From assembly GCA_016199125.1 (NCBI GenBank), contig JACQHH010000198.1, positions 1 to 38,420 of the forward strand: a stretch of DNA of 38,420 bases, given 5' to 3'. The position numbers were made by a program, and so were the translations under genes. The stretch's first letter is position 1. Each line of letters starts with the position of its first letter. Of the stretch, positions 13,445-22,837 are shown piece by piece. A model generated the notes under the pieces. The model made no database searches. It had not been told where the DNA came from and worked only from the letters and a program-made list of their open reading frames with translations. Source of the DNA: Candidatus Lambdaproteobacteria bacterium. GTDB taxonomy: Bacteria; SAR324; JACQKK01.

Positions 13445-14455
13445 ATGCCCCAGCGCGACCTGATTCCCTTCGCCGAGGCCACCCTGGGCGTGACCCTCTC
13501 CGCGGTGGCGGAGCTGAGCGGCGGCGGCTCGTCGCGACGCTACTTCCGCCTGCGTTGGGCCACGGGCACGGCCGTGGGCGTGATCGCCAAGGAGCGGGCC
13601 GAGCTGCGCGCGTTCCTGGCCTTCACGCGGCATTTCGCCGCGCGCGGCATTCCCGTGCCGCAGCTCCTGGGGGCCGACGAGGCGCGCGGGGTCTATCTGC
13701 AAAGCGATCTGGGCGATGCCACGCTCTGCGACCGTTTGGCCCAGTGGCGCGCGGCCGGCCGGCACGCGGCGGCACAGGGCGCGCTGGAAACGGCCTTGCG
13801 CTGGCTGCCGGTGATCCAGGTGCGGGGCGGCGCGGGGCTGGACTATACCCTCTGCCCCGAGGGCGACGAGTTGGGCGCGGCGGCCTACCGCGCCGACGTG
13901 GAGTTGTTCCTGACCGAATTCGTGCCGCGCCACGCGCCGCACCTGGCGCCGGGCGAATCCGTGCGGCGCGACCTGGAAACGCTGGTGCAGCGCCTGGGTG
14001 CGCTGCCGCGGCCCCACTTCTGCTACCGCGACTTTCAGACGCGCAACATCATGTGGCCCGGCGGCGGCCCTGTGTTCATCGACTACCAGTCGGGCCGGCG
14101 CGGCACCCTGGCCTACGACGTGGCCTCCATTCTCTTCAGCCCGGACAGCGGGCTGGACGCCCCGGGCCGTGAGCGGCTGATCGACGTGTACCTGGCCGCC
14201 CTCGCCGACTGCGGCGAACACCCGGGGCGCGAGGCGTTCCTGGCCGGCTTTCACGCCCTGGTGCTGCTGCGCCGGCTGCAGGCGCTGGGGGCCTACGCCC
14301 GCATCGCGCGCGTGAAGCACAGCGATCCCTATCGCGAACGCATAGCGCCGGCCCTGGCCACGCTGCACGGGCTGCTGGCGGCGGGCCAGTTGCGCTTCGG
14401 CCTGCCGGACTTGGAGAGCTGGCTGGCGCGGCTGTGCGCGCCGCACCCCGGTTGA
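13445..14455 (+). CDS. AmgK-like sugar kinase / aminoglycoside phosphotransferase-fold protein
   Basis: This 336-residue protein is of the APH/kinase fold, in the group (COG3178) that includes AmgK, the anomeric MurNAc/GlcNAc kinase of cell-wall recycling. Visible motifs are SSRRYFRL near the nucleotide-binding lobe and the catalytic loop YRDFQTRNIMW (about 195-205). The metal-binding stretch FIDYQSGRRGTLAYD follows. The catalytic loop has Tyr-Arg-Asp instead of the usual His-x-Asp; I believe this variant also occurs in other members of the group, and the Asp and Asn are retained. MurU, often next to amgK, is absent here, so the substrate is an inference. The ATG at 13445 has a weak ribosome site. 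It converges with the first amidase gene, 10 bp away. Confidence 0.8.
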   Translation: MPQRDLIPFAEATLGVTLSAVAELSGGGSSRRYFRLRWATGTAVGVIAKERAELRAFLAFTRHFAARGIPVPQLLGADEARGVYLQSDLGDATLCDRLAQWRAAGRHAAAQGALETALRWLPVIQVRGGAGLDYTLCPEGDELGAAAYRADVELFLTEFVPRHAPHLAPGESVRRDLETLVQRLGALPRPHFCYRDFQTRNIMWPGGGPVFIDYQSGRRGTLAYDVASILFSPDSGLDAPGRERLIDVYLAALADCGEHPGREAFLAGFHALVLLRRLQALGAYARIARVKHSDPYRERIAPALATLHGLLAAGQLRFGLPDLESWLARLCAPHPG

Positions 14456-14465
14456 CGCGCCGGCG

Positions 14466-15899
14466 CTAGGCGGCCACGGGCGGGCGCCGGCCGGCCCAGG
14501 GCCGTGCCGCCTCGAGCTGCGCCGCCAGCCGCAGCAGCGTGGCCTCGTCGCCGTAGCGCGCCGTGAAATGCGTGCCGATGGGCAGCCCCGCGGCGTTCCA
14601 GGTCAGCGGCAGGGTAATGGAAGGCTGGCCCGTGATGTTGGTGATCATCGTGAAGTTGGAATACTCCGCCTGGCGCCGCTTGGAGCGGCTCTTGTCCGCG
14701 CGGTCGTGGTCGAAGTAGCCCAGCGGCATGGGGGGCTGGGCCAGCGTGGGCGTCAGCCACACGTCGTAGCCCTCGCAGAAGGCGGCCACCTCCCGCGCGA
14801 GGCGTTGCAGGTCCTGCACGGCCAACAGATAGTCCGAAGCGCGGCGGCGCGCGTCGAGCTCGACCATGATCCAGTTGCCCGGCTCGAACTGGTCGGCCGT
14901 GGGCGTGCGGCCCGTGCGGCGCTCCCAGTCGCGCACGGCCCAGGCCACGAAGGCCACCCACAGCACGGCGAACTTGTCGCCGATGTCCGCGATGCTCACC
15001 CGCGGCGCGGCCTCTTCCACGGTGTGCCCCAACTGGGCGCAGAGCCGGGCCACGTCGCGGGCGGCCCCGGCGCAGTCGTCGTGCACGCCGATGCCCGTCA
15101 GCGGCGCGGTGCTGAGGGCGATGCGCAGGCGCCCCGGGTCGGCCCCCACCTCGCGCAGGAAGGGCCGCGCGGGCGGCGGCGCCATGTAGGGTGCGCCCGT
15201 GTCCGGGCCGGCCGTGCAGTCCAGGATCGCGGCGGTGTCGCGCACCGAGCGCGTCACCACGTGCTCGTGGATGACGCCGCCGGGCCCGTCTCCGTAATCG
15301 GGGCCCAGGGGATTGCGCGCCCGCGTGGGCTTGAGCCCCACCAGCCCGCAGCAGGAGGCCGGCACGCGGATCGAGCCGCCGCCGTCGTTGGCGTGACCCA
15401 CGGGCACCATGCCCGAGGCCACGGCCGCCGCCGAGCCGCCGCTGGAGCCGCCGGGCGTGCGGGCCACATCCCACGGATTGCGCGTGGGGCCGAACAGCGC
15501 CGGCTCGGTGGTGGGCAGGGAGCCGAACTCCGGGGTGTTGGACTTGCCCACGATCACCAGCCCAGCGCGCTTGTAGCGCGCCACCAGCTCCGAATCGTGG
15601 GGCGACACATACTCGCGCAGGAAGGCCGAGCCCTCGCACAGGCGCACCCCGGCGTATTCGGCCACCAGATCCTTGAGCACCATGGGCACCCCGCGGAAGG
15701 GTCCCTCGGGCAGCGCGCCGCCGGCGGCCCGGCGGGCCAAGTCGTACATGGGCGTGATCACGGCGTTGAGCCGCGGATTGAGCCGCTCGATGCGCTCGAT
15801 GGCCGCTTCGACCAGCTCCAGCGGGGAGAGCGCCTTGCGGCGCACCAGTTCCGCCTGCGCCGTGGCGTCCATGAAGGCCAGCTCGTCGCGAAGGGCCAT
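14466..15899 (-). CDS. Amidase (amidase signature family), first of two paralogues
   Basis: The 477-residue amidase-signature hydrolase cleaves a carboxamide to acid and ammonia or amine. The complete Ser-cisSer-Lys triad is visible: Lys76 in VLKDL, Ser152 in GGSSGGS and nucleophile Ser176 in GGGSIR, with the expected 24-residue spacing. GatA would be flanked by gatB and gatC, which are absent, so this is a catabolic or scavenging amidase. The ATG at 15899 follows AGGAG at 9 bases. It is the last gene of a probable M20-amidase-amidase operon, 119 bp after the preceding amidase gene. The frame stays open upstream into the next gene, but that extension is not protein-like. Confidence 0.92.
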   Translation of the reverse strand: MALRDELAFMDATAQAELVRRKALSPLELVEAAIERIERLNPRLNAVITPMYDLARRAAGGALPEGPFRGVPMVLKDLVAEYAGVRLCEGSAFLREYVSPHDSELVARYKRAGLVIVGKSNTPEFGSLPTTEPALFGPTRNPWDVARTPGGSSGGSAAAVASGMVPVGHANDGGGSIRVPASCCGLVGLKPTRARNPLGPDYGDGPGGVIHEHVVTRSVRDTAAILDCTAGPDTGAPYMAPPPARPFLREVGADPGRLRIALSTAPLTGIGVHDDCAGAARDVARLCAQLGHTVEEAAPRVSIADIGDKFAVLWVAFVAWAVRDWERRTGRTPTADQFEPGNWIMVELDARRRASDYLLAVQDLQRLAREVAAFCEGYDVWLTPTLAQPPMPLGYFDHDRADKSRSKRRQAEYSNFTMITNITGQPSITLPLTWNAAGLPIGTHFTARYGDEATLLRLAAQLEAARPWAGRRPPVAA

Positions 15900-16018
15900 G
15901 GGGGCATGCTCCTGTGCGAGGTTGACGATTGCGCGGCGGCACAGACGCCCGCGGCGTAACGCGCGCCGTCCGACGGCAGTATCCCGAGCCGCGCCGCGCG
16001 TGGCCCGATGGCGCTGCG

Positions 16019-17488
16019 CTATGCCGCGCCGGCGATGGGCGGGCGGCGCCGGCCGTGGCCCGTGGCCTGTTCGAAGGCGTGGGCCAGTTGCAGCACGGCG
16101 AAATCCTGGCGGTGACGCCCCACGATCTGCAGGCCCACGGGCAGGCCCGCGGGCGTGAAGCCGCAGGGCACGGAAATGGCCGGCAGGCCCGTGAGCGTGA
16201 TGGCGTAGCACACGCCCATCCAGTCGATGTAGGTCTCCAGCTTCTGCCCGTCGATTTCCGTGACGTATTCCTGTTCGATGGGGAAGGGCGTCACCTGGGT
16301 CGTGGCCAGCACCAGGAACTCGTGCGTCTGCATGAACTCGCGCACGCGATGGTACAGCGCCGTGCGCTTTTCCTCGGCCCGAGCCACGCTCAGGCCATCC
16401 AGCTTCAGCCCCTGCTCGATGTTCCAGATCACCGTGTCCTTCATTTTGTCCCGATGGCGGCGCAACTCGTCGGCATGGGCCAGGGCGAATTTGTAGGCGC
16501 GCAGCACCTGGAAGCATTGCTCGGCGTCGCTGAAATCCGGGGCCCCATCCACCACCTTGCAGCCCAGGCCGGCCAGCACGGGCCGCGCCGTCTCCAGCAC
16601 GCGGCGCAGCGCGGGATCGAGCGGATAGCGCTCCAGGCCCGGGCTCCAGGCCACGCGCACGCCCTTGAACTTGCGGGAGAGGGGGGCGCGGAAGCCGTGG
16701 CCCGGATCGTCCAGCGCGATGGGCGAGCGGTCGTCGGGCCCGGCCAGCACGCTGAGCAGCAGCGCCACGTCGCCCACCGTGCGCCCCATGGGCCCCTGCA
16801 CCGCCAGGGGCGACCAGCCCAGCCGCCGGGGCCACGTGGGTACGCGCCCCGGCGAGGGCCGCATACCGACGACATTGCAGAAGGCCGCGGGGTTGCGCAG
16901 GGAGCCGCCCAGGTCGCTGCCGTCGGCGAGGGGCAGCATGCCGCAGGCCAGCGCCACCGCGGCCCCGCCGCTGCTGCCGCCGCAGGTGCGCTCCAGGTCG
17001 TAGGGGTTGCGCGTGCGGCCGAACACGGCATTGAAGGTTTGCGAGCCGGCGCCGAACTCCGGCGTGTTGGTCTTGCCGACGATCACGGCGCCCGCGCCGC
17101 GCAGGCGCTCCACCAGCACCTCGTCCACCTGGGGCACGAATTGCTCGTAGATGCGCGAGCCGAAGGTGGTGCGGATGCCGCGCGTCTGCACCAGGTCCTT
17201 GATAGCCACCGGCAGGCCGTGCAGGGGACCCTGCACGATGCCCCGGCGCCGCGCCGCGTCCAGCGCCCGCGCGCTGTCCCGCGCCTGGTCGGGCACCAGC
17301 GTGGGGATGGCATTGACCAGGGGATTCAGCCGCGCGATCTGCGCCAGGTGCGCCTCCAGCACCGCCTCGGCGGTCATGTCGCCGTCCGCCACGTGCCGCG
17401 CCAGGGCCGTTGCCTCCAGGAAGCACAGCGCGTCGGCGGCGGCATTGCCCAGGGATTCCTCGGGAGCGAGGGTGGGACGGGAGGTCAT
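16019..17488 (-). CDS. Amidase (amidase signature family), second paralogue
   Basis: The 489-residue hydrolase carries Lys97 (AIKDL), Ser172 (CGGSSGG) and nucleophile Ser196 (LGGSLRNP), again 24 residues apart. Sequence differences from the neighbouring amidase are large, both around the active site and in the middle domain. They are therefore old paralogues rather than a recent duplication, and probably take different amides. The C-terminal part (TQVTPFPIEQEY, GLPVGLQIVG) is typical of AtzF/6-aminohexanoate-type amidases. The substrate is unknown. The ATG at 17488 follows AAGGAG at 9 bases. The gene starts 29 bp after the M20 amidohydrolase stop, so the two are almost certainly cotranscribed. 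Confidence 0.92.
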   Translation of the reverse strand: MTSRPTLAPEESLGNAAADALCFLEATALARHVADGDMTAEAVLEAHLAQIARLNPLVNAIPTLVPDQARDSARALDAARRRGIVQGPLHGLPVAIKDLVQTRGIRTTFGSRIYEQFVPQVDEVLVERLRGAGAVIVGKTNTPEFGAGSQTFNAVFGRTRNPYDLERTCGGSSGGAAVALACGMLPLADGSDLGGSLRNPAAFCNVVGMRPSPGRVPTWPRRLGWSPLAVQGPMGRTVGDVALLLSVLAGPDDRSPIALDDPGHGFRAPLSRKFKGVRVAWSPGLERYPLDPALRRVLETARPVLAGLGCKVVDGAPDFSDAEQCFQVLRAYKFALAHADELRRHRDKMKDTVIWNIEQGLKLDGLSVARAEEKRTALYHRVREFMQTHEFLVLATTQVTPFPIEQEYVTEIDGQKLETYIDWMGVCYAITLTGLPAISVPCGFTPAGLPVGLQIVGRHRQDFAVLQLAHAFEQATGHGRRRPPIAGAA

Positions 17489-17517
17489 GGCGTGGCGCTC
17501 CTTGCGCGGGCACGGAT

Positions 17518-18705
17518 TCAGGGGTGCAGGGCGTCCAGCACGGCGTTCAGTGCCAGGCGCAGCCCCACGTCCAGGCTGCGCTCGTCGATCTCGAAGCCCG
17601 GATGATGATGGGGATTCATCGCCTTGCCCGGCACCCCGGCGCCGACCCAGAAGTAGCAGCCCGGGCGTTCCCGCAGGAACAGGCTCATGTCGTCGCTGCC
17701 CATGATGGGCATGCCGTCCAGCACCGCCGCCGGGCCGAACAGCTCGATGGCCCCGCGCCGCACGCGCTCGGTGACGTCCACGTCGTTGACCACCGGCGGC
17801 GTGCCGTCGCCCTGAATGCGCACGGTGGCCTCGGCCCGATAGGCTTGGGCGATGCGCGAGGCAAAGGCGCTGAGCCGCTCCACGAGCTGGTCGCGGATGG
17901 CTGGCGTGAAGGCGCGGATGGAGCCGCCCATGTGCGCCACCTCGGGGATAATGTTGTGCTTCGTGCCGGCGCTGATCTGTCCGATGGTCATCACTGCGGC
18001 GTCCTGGGGCGCGATCTCCCGCGAGACGAGATCCTGCAGCCCCACCACGATGTGCGCCGCCACGGTGATGGGGTCGATGGAGGTATGGGGGAAAGCTCCG
18101 TGGCCGCCCTTGCCCAACACTTCGATATCGAAGAAGTCGGCGGAGGCCATGGTGGCTCCCGGCCGGGCCACCACCGCGCCCACGGGAAACTGGTTGATCA
18201 GGTGCAGGCCCAGCACCGCTTCCACACGGGGATCGTCCAGCACGCCCGCGGCGATCATCTGCTCCGCGCCGCCGAACACCTCCTCGGCCGGCTGGAAGAG
18301 GAACACGACCGCGCCCGGCAGCTCGCGGCGACGCTCGGCCAGCAGCTCGGCCATGGTCACGGCGATGGCCACGTGCCCGTCGTGCCCGCAGGCGTGCATG
18401 ACGCCGCCATGCACCGAGCGGAACGGCACATCGGCCACCTCGTCCAGAGGCAGGGCATCGATATCAGCGCGATAGGCCACCACGCGCCCGGGCCGGTCGC
18501 CGTGCAGCACGCCCACCACGCCCGTGCCCGCGATGCCCGTGCGCACGTCCAGCCCGGCGGCGCGCAGGCGCTGGGCAATCACGTCGGCCGTGCGGGTTTC
18601 CTTGAAGCTCAGCTCGGCGTGCCGGTGCAGGTCGCGCCGCAGCGCCACCAGGGACTGGTTGCGTTGGGCCAGCACCGGCTGCAACGCCTGCATCAACGGG
18701 TGCAT
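17518..18705 (-). CDS. M20D amidohydrolase (hippurate/N-acyl-amino-acid hydrolase type)
   Basis: The 395-residue dinuclear metal hydrolase releases an amino acid from an N-acyl derivative. Motifs follow the family: YRADIDALPL (78-87), MHACGHDGH (103-111) with a Cys/His metal site, FQPAEE (137-142) with the catalytic Glu pair, and KGGHGAFPH opening the dimerisation domain. A late NPHHHPGFEID provides the last His ligand. Members include hippurate hydrolase, IAA-amino acid hydrolases and N-acetyl amino acid deacylases; sequence alone does not separate these. The ATG at 18705 follows CGGAG. It is the first gene of the reverse amide-hydrolase cluster and lies 146 bp downstream of the YyaL-like gene. 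Confidence 0.92.
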   Translation of the reverse strand: MHPLMQALQPVLAQRNQSLVALRRDLHRHAELSFKETRTADVIAQRLRAAGLDVRTGIAGTGVVGVLHGDRPGRVVAYRADIDALPLDEVADVPFRSVHGGVMHACGHDGHVAIAVTMAELLAERRRELPGAVVFLFQPAEEVFGGAEQMIAAGVLDDPRVEAVLGLHLINQFPVGAVVARPGATMASADFFDIEVLGKGGHGAFPHTSIDPITVAAHIVVGLQDLVSREIAPQDAAVMTIGQISAGTKHNIIPEVAHMGGSIRAFTPAIRDQLVERLSAFASRIAQAYRAEATVRIQGDGTPPVVNDVDVTERVRRGAIELFGPAAVLDGMPIMGSDDMSLFLRERPGCYFWVGAGVPGKAMNPHHHPGFEIDERSLDVGLRLALNAVLDALHP

Positions 18706-18851
18706 GGGCGGCTCCGGGCAAGGACGGACATGGAGAAGCGGGTGCGGGCCGCACGGCGCGCGGCCGCCGTGTGCCGGCCTTCACCATGCCGCGAATGCCC
18801 GGCCGATGGCAAGCGGACGCCCTGCATGGCCAGGACGCGGCGGCGGCGGTC

Positions 18852-20957
18852 CTACGGCGCCGCAGGGGCGTCGTGGCGCAACAGCGCCTGCAGCTCCTTC
18901 GGGGTGTGCACGGGAAGCCGGCACATCATGTTGCGGCAGACGTAGGCCGTGGCGTGGCCGCCGATGGCCTGGCGGCCCTCCAGCAGGGGAATGGTCGCCG
19001 CGTCGGCTGCCACCCGCCCCGGCGGGGCCGTGGCCAGCACGGCGTGGGGATGATAGCCGTGGGCCGGCACGTCCAGCAGGGCGCGTGTGTCGGCCGCCTG
19101 CGGGTCGCCCACGATGGCCACCTCCGCCGGGGGCGCCAGGGAAAAGTCCAGCGCGCAGAGCATGGCCGCGAAGCTGACCCCGGCCTGCCGCAGGTAAGGC
19201 TCGAAACCGGCCAGGATGCGCGCGGCGTCCTCGTCGAAGCCCTCGCGCACGCCGTAGGCGTGCAGGCGCAGGAAGGCCAACGCGGCAGCACTGTTGCCCG
19301 AGGGCTCCACGCCGTCGTAGCCGTCCATGGTGCGCGTGAGCAGCCGCTCGGCGTCGCTGCCCGTATCGAAATACGGCCCCTGCGGATTGCGGAAGAGCCG
19401 GTTCACCTCGCGCATGAGGTGCAGCGCGTGGGCGAACCAGGCCGCATCGCCCGTGGCCTCGTAGAGGTCCAGGCAGGCCACGGCCAGTTGGGCATGGTCG
19501 ACCAGATAGGCGTCGAAGCGCGCCTCGCCCTGGCGATAGCGTCGCAGCAGGCGCCCCGACCCGCTGCGCAGCCGGTCCAGCACAAAGCCGGCCGTGCGTG
19601 CCGCCGCGGCCAGGTAGGGCGGGCTGCCGAAGGCGCGTCCGGCCCGCGCCAGGGCCGAGATGCCCAGGGCGTCCCAGGAGGTGAGCACCTTGTCGTCGCG
19701 CAGGGGGCGCACCCGCCGCGCGCGCACGGCCAGCAGCTTCATGCGCGCGGCGTGCAGCAGCTCGCCCAGGGCGTCGGCGCTCAGGCCCAGCTCCGCCGCC
19801 ACCTCGGGCAGGGCACGCGGTACGTGCAGGATGCTGGCGCCGTGCTCGAAATTGCCCTGTTCCGTGACGGCCCACCAGGCCAGTGCGGCGCGCGCCTCCT
19901 CGGGTCCCAGGGCCGCGCGCAGCTCGTCGGGCCGCCACACGTAGAAGCGGCCTTCCTCCCCTTCGCTGTCGGCATCCTCGGCGGAGTACAGGGCGCCCTC
20001 CGGCGAGGCCATGTCGCGCAGCAGGTAGTCCAGCACATCCTCCGCATAGGCCCGGTAGAAGGCCGAGCCGGTGACCAGGTGGGCCTCCGTGAGCGCCTGG
20101 GCGAAGAGCGCGTTGTCGTAGAGCATCTTCTCGAAGTGGGGCACCAGCCACTGGTGATCGGTGCTGTAGCGGCTGAGCCCCCCGCCGAGCTGATCGTAGA
20201 TGCCGCCGGCCACCATGCGGCGCAGGGTGTGTTCCACCATGTGCAGGGCCTGGGCATCGCCGGTGCGCCGGTGCTGCCGCAGCAGCAGCATGAGGCCCAT
20301 GCTGGGCGGGAACTTGTTCTGCGCTTGCAGCTTGAAGCCGCCCTGCTGGGCATCGAAAGTCTGGGCAAGGAACGCGCAGGCGGCATCCAGCGGCGCATGA
20401 TCCCACTGCACGCCAGAGGGGCTCTGGCGCCGCGCATGCTGCTGCAGATGCGCCGTGAGTGCCGCGGCGTTCCGGAAAATGTCCGCGCGCTGGTCGCGCC
20501 AGGCTTCCGCGATGGCCTCCAGCACGGCGCCGAAGCCGCGGCGACCGTGGACATCGTCCGGGGGAAAATACGTGCCGCCGGCGACGGGCTGGCCGTCGGG
20601 CGTGGCAAACATGTTCAACGGCCAGCCCCCCTGCTGCCCCATGGCCTGCAAGGCGTCCATGTAGATCTTGTCCACGTCCGGGCGTTCCTCGCGGTCCACC
20701 TTGATGGGCACGAAATGCGCGTTGAGGTAGGCGGCCAGCCGCTCGTCCTCGAAGGATTCGCGCTCCATCACGTGGCACCAGTGGCAGGTGGCATAGCCGA
20801 TGCTGACCAGCAGCATCTTGTCCTCGGCCTGCGCCTTGGCAAAGGCCTCCGGCCCCCAGGGATGCCAATCCACCGGGTTGTGCGCGTGCTGTTGCAGGTA
20901 GGGGCTCTTCTCGCCGATGAGGCGATTGGTGAAGCGCGGCATGGACGCGTCGGACAT
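18852..20957 (-). CDS. Thioredoxin-domain protein of the YyaL/SPATA20 (DUF255) family
   Basis: The 701-residue protein has the DUF255 N-terminal thioredoxin-like domain (about 8-170). Its signature includes NPVDWHPWG, the CHWC pair (Cys58, Cys61) inside [10 protein letters not shown], and [10 protein letters not shown] large helical region resembling an alpha/alpha-barrel glycosidase fold follows (about 190-690). The biochemical role of this widely conserved family is not established, and no signal peptide is present. The ATG at 20957 follows GGAG at 7 bases and gives the family start [19 protein letters not shown]. The longer frame to 21014 adds residues without support. Confidence 0.93.
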   Translation of the reverse strand: MSDASMPRFTNRLIGEKSPYLQQHAHNPVDWHPWGPEAFAKAQAEDKMLLVSIGYATCHWCHVMERESFEDERLAAYLNAHFVPIKVDREERPDVDKIYMDALQAMGQQGGWPLNMFATPDGQPVAGGTYFPPDDVHGRRGFGAVLEAIAEAWRDQRADIFRNAAALTAHLQQHARRQSPSGVQWDHAPLDAACAFLAQTFDAQQGGFKLQAQNKFPPSMGLMLLLRQHRRTGDAQALHMVEHTLRRMVAGGIYDQLGGGLSRYSTDHQWLVPHFEKMLYDNALFAQALTEAHLVTGSAFYRAYAEDVLDYLLRDMASPEGALYSAEDADSEGEEGRFYVWRPDELRAALGPEEARAALAWWAVTEQGNFEHGASILHVPRALPEVAAELGLSADALGELLHAARMKLLAVRARRVRPLRDDKVLTSWDALGISALARAGRAFGSPPYLAAAARTAGFVLDRLRSGSGRLLRRYRQGEARFDAYLVDHAQLAVACLDLYEATGDAAWFAHALHLMREVNRLFRNPQGPYFDTGSDAERLLTRTMDGYDGVEPSGNSAAALAFLRLHAYGVREGFDEDAARILAGFEPYLRQAGVSFAAMLCALDFSLAPPAEVAIVGDPQAADTRALLDVPAHGYHPHAVLATAPPGRVAADAATIPLLEGRQAIGGHATAYVCRNMMCRLPVHTPKELQALLRHDAPAAP

Positions 20958-21110
20958 CCGCGGGCTCCAGTGGTGGGACGGTGGCCCGCCGTCCGCGGGG
21001 CGTGGAACGGACAACGGAGAGGCGGCTGTGCCGGCGATCGAGCGGAATCTGTCGAAATTATACCGTTTTGAGGCGGACGGGCAACGCGGTGGGCTGCCGG
21101 GGGGAGGGGA

Positions 21111-21914
21111 CTACGACGACTCGGTGTCGGGCGCCAGGGGGCGCCAATCGGGCGGGGGCGTGAAGCCGAAATCCACGGGCGGGGCCGCGTCCGGCCCGCT
21201 GGTGAGGGCACGCACGCCCAGCACGATGCGCAACCGCTCGGCGCCGTCGTAGACGCGGATTTTTTCCGGCAGGCGCATGGCCTGCCCCGCCGCCAGGGAA
21301 AACTCCTGGTAGGCGCGGTATTCCACGCGGAACAGCGTCTCGACACCCAGCGCCTTGCGCCATTCCACAGGCAGCCCGTCGCCGCCCAGCGCGAAACGAT
21401 AGCCGTAGGCCCCCGCCTGCATGCCCGCCTCGCCGTCCCTGCGGTACCCCCCCTGGGCCAGGAACTCCGCGCGTGCCACGCGGCCGGTGAACAGCAGCAG
21501 CAGGTCGTCGGCGGCGAGATCGAGCGCAAACCAGCGCTCGCGGTTGGCCGCCGTGTTGGGGCCGTCGAACCAGGTGGACTTGGCGTAGTCCAGCAGCAGC
21601 ATGCGCTGCGCGTTGAGGCGCACGTCGGCCAGCAGGGCTCCCGTGACGCGGGCGTGCAGCCGGAAGCGCAACGCGCCGTGGGCGTCGGCCTCCAGGGTCA
21701 TGTCGCCGGAGGACGCCTCGCCATCCTCGGGCGACTTGACCAGCACGGACCCGCTGGCCGTGAAGGGCAGCGGATAGGCGGCGATCAGGAATGAGGGGAA
21801 GGCGGGCGCAATGGCCTCGGGCGGATGCGGCGCACCCGGCGCGCAGGCGCCGAGCCACGCCAGCCCCGCCAGCAGCGGGAGCGCGCGCAGACGTTTCGTC
21901 GAGACGTGCCGAAT
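21111..21914 (-). CDS. Lipoprotein with LolB-like fold features, apparent ATT start
   Basis: The mature protein reads like a LolA/LolB-type beta-barrel half: a GSVLVKS strand near the start, then repeated amphipathic strands, DLLLLFTGRV, and a C-terminal strand region. Similarity to LolB is inferred from pattern, not proven. A GTG at 21746 would give 211 residues with no signal. The same frame upstream, however, encodes an ideal lipoprotein signal: RHVSTKRLRALPLLAG followed by lipobox LGAC. No ATG, GTG or TTG opens it. An ATT at 21912-21914, 5 bases after GAGG, would give a 267-residue lipoprotein, and I use that start. An error in the sequence at this codon would be an alternative. A 30-codon gene ends 55 bp upstream and may be cotranscribed. 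Confidence 0.65.
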   Translation of the reverse strand: MRHVSTKRLRALPLLAGLAWLGACAPGAPHPPEAIAPAFPSFLIAAYPLPFTASGSVLVKSPEDGEASSGDMTLEADAHGALRFRLHARVTGALLADVRLNAQRMLLLDYAKSTWFDGPNTAANRERWFALDLAADDLLLLFTGRVARAEFLAQGGYRRDGEAGMQAGAYGYRFALGGDGLPVEWRKALGVETLFRVEYRAYQEFSLAAGQAMRLPEKIRVYDGAERLRIVLGVRALTSGPDAAPPVDFGFTPPPDWRPLAPDTESS

Positions 21915-21969
21915 GGGGGCCTCGGGCGGATGTGGCCGGAAGCGGACGCAGCGGGCCGCGCCCGAGGGT

Positions 21970-22062
21970 CTACTTCATGAACAGCTTTTCCCACACGATG
22001 AACGCGGCGAAGTAGATGGCCGAGATCACCGCAAACGTGGCGAGAACCTGGAACTCGTGCAT
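21970..22062 (-). CDS. 30-residue single-pass membrane microprotein
   Basis: The predicted product MHEFQVLATFAVISAIYFAA continues with FIVWEKLFMK. It is one hydrophobic helix (about 5-25) with a Lys-rich C-terminal end, the layout of small regulatory or accessory subunits of membrane complexes. A longer start at 22158 adds a charged, low-complexity stretch without a ribosome site. The ATG at 22062 has only a weak site. It lies upstream of the LolB-like lipoprotein gene on the same strand and back to back with the cytochrome c gene. A link to respiration is only suggested by position. Confidence 0.45.
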   Translation of the reverse strand: MHEFQVLATFAVISAIYFAAFIVWEKLFMK

Positions 22063-22350
22063 GGGTCCAGAACCGGGATGCGTGTTGAAGGGGTGGGGTC
22101 GTGCGGCGCGCGCGGCCGTTTGACCGGCGGCCAAGGCCCCATGGGGGCCGCACACCATGTTGCATCAGACTGTGCCGTCATTCGCCGGCGGCGTCAAGCG
22201 ACGACGGAGCAATTGGCGCGCAGGCGCCCGGCCGGCGCCAGGATTTCGGTTGCGCGCGCCCCGGTGCTATGCCAGATTACTTCGTTGTGGGGTGCTGCGA
22301 TTGCCAGTTCGACCGCCACCTGCAAACGTTCAACACCGGAGATCTGGTCA

Positions 22351-22686
22351 ATGAAGAATGTTGCCATTGCCGTATTCTTTTTCGCCGCACTCATCCTCCT
22401 GGCCTCGCCGCTGATGGCTGCCGGAGACGCCGCCAAGGGCAAAGGGGTCTTCATGGCGAACTGCATCGCCTGCCACAACCCCGATCCAAGCAAGGACGGG
22501 CCCCTGGGGCCGGCCATCAAGGGATCGGCCAAGGCGCTGCTCGAAGCCCGCGTGCTCAACGGGAACATCAAGTACGATCAGAGCTATCCCAAGGGCTACA
22601 AACCCAAGCGCGACACGCGCATCATGGTCCCGCTACCGCACCTGAAGCCCAGTCTGGATGACCTGGCCGCCTTCCTGAACTCCTAG
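22351..22686 (+). CDS. Small periplasmic class I cytochrome c
   Basis: The 111-residue precursor has a signal peptide (about 1-24, MKNVAIAVFFFAALILLAS, cleaved near AAG). It carries a single haem-binding site CIACH (Cys38, Cys41, His42), a GPAIKG segment and a likely Met92 axial ligand in IMVPLP. The C-terminal helix is SLDDLAAFLN. The mature size of about 88 residues fits an electron carrier such as cytochrome c5/c551-like proteins or a Sox-type cytochrome. GGAG lies 9 bases before the ATG at 22351. A GC-rich hairpin follows the stop at once. Partners cannot be told from this locus. Confidence 0.9.
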   Translation: MKNVAIAVFFFAALILLASPLMAAGDAAKGKGVFMANCIACHNPDPSKDGPLGPAIKGSAKALLEARVLNGNIKYDQSYPKGYKPKRDTRIMVPLPHLKPSLDDLAAFLNS

Positions 22687-22694
22687 GATCGTCG

Positions 22695-22726
22695 GCGCGG
22701 ACGGGCACAACGGGTGCCCGCCGCGC
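22695..22726 (+). terminator. GC-rich hairpin after cytochrome c gene
   Basis: GCGCGG-A-CGGGCAC (22695-22708) pairs with GTGCCCGCCGCGC (22714-22726), giving 13 pairs with one bulged A. It lies 9 bp after the cytochrome c stop. No T-run follows, so it may be a weak terminator or an mRNA-stabilising hairpin. Confidence 0.5.
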
Positions 22727-22752
22727 GCCTCATCGCGGCCCGAGCCGCACCT

Positions 22753-22824
22753 TCCCCGATAGCTCAGCGGTAGAGCGGGTGGCTGTTAACCACTAGGCCG
22801 CAGGTTCGAATCCTGCTCGGGGAG
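22753..22824 (+). tRNA. tRNA-Asn (anticodon GUU)
   Basis: A complete cloverleaf can be drawn. The acceptor stem is TCCCCGA/TCGGGGA with discriminator G. The D-arm is AGCTCAGCGGTAGAGC. The anticodon stem GGTGG/CCACT encloses the loop CTGTTAA with anticodon GTT at 22785-22787, and the T-arm contains GGTTCGAATCC. CCA is not encoded. The gene is followed 13 bp later by a strong terminator. Confidence 0.97.
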
Positions 22825-22837
22825 CCTATCGCCAAAG

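Noticed and set aside
14466-17513. A single 1015-codon reverse gene fusing both amidases
   Set aside because: The frame of the downstream amidase is merely open across the other gene. The upstream amidase is encoded in a different frame, with its own start, ribosome site and stop.
18771-21071. 766-codon forward frame opposite the YyaL-like gene
   Set aside because: An antisense shadow: composition is not protein-like, there is no ribosome site, and the reverse strand has a full conserved protein.
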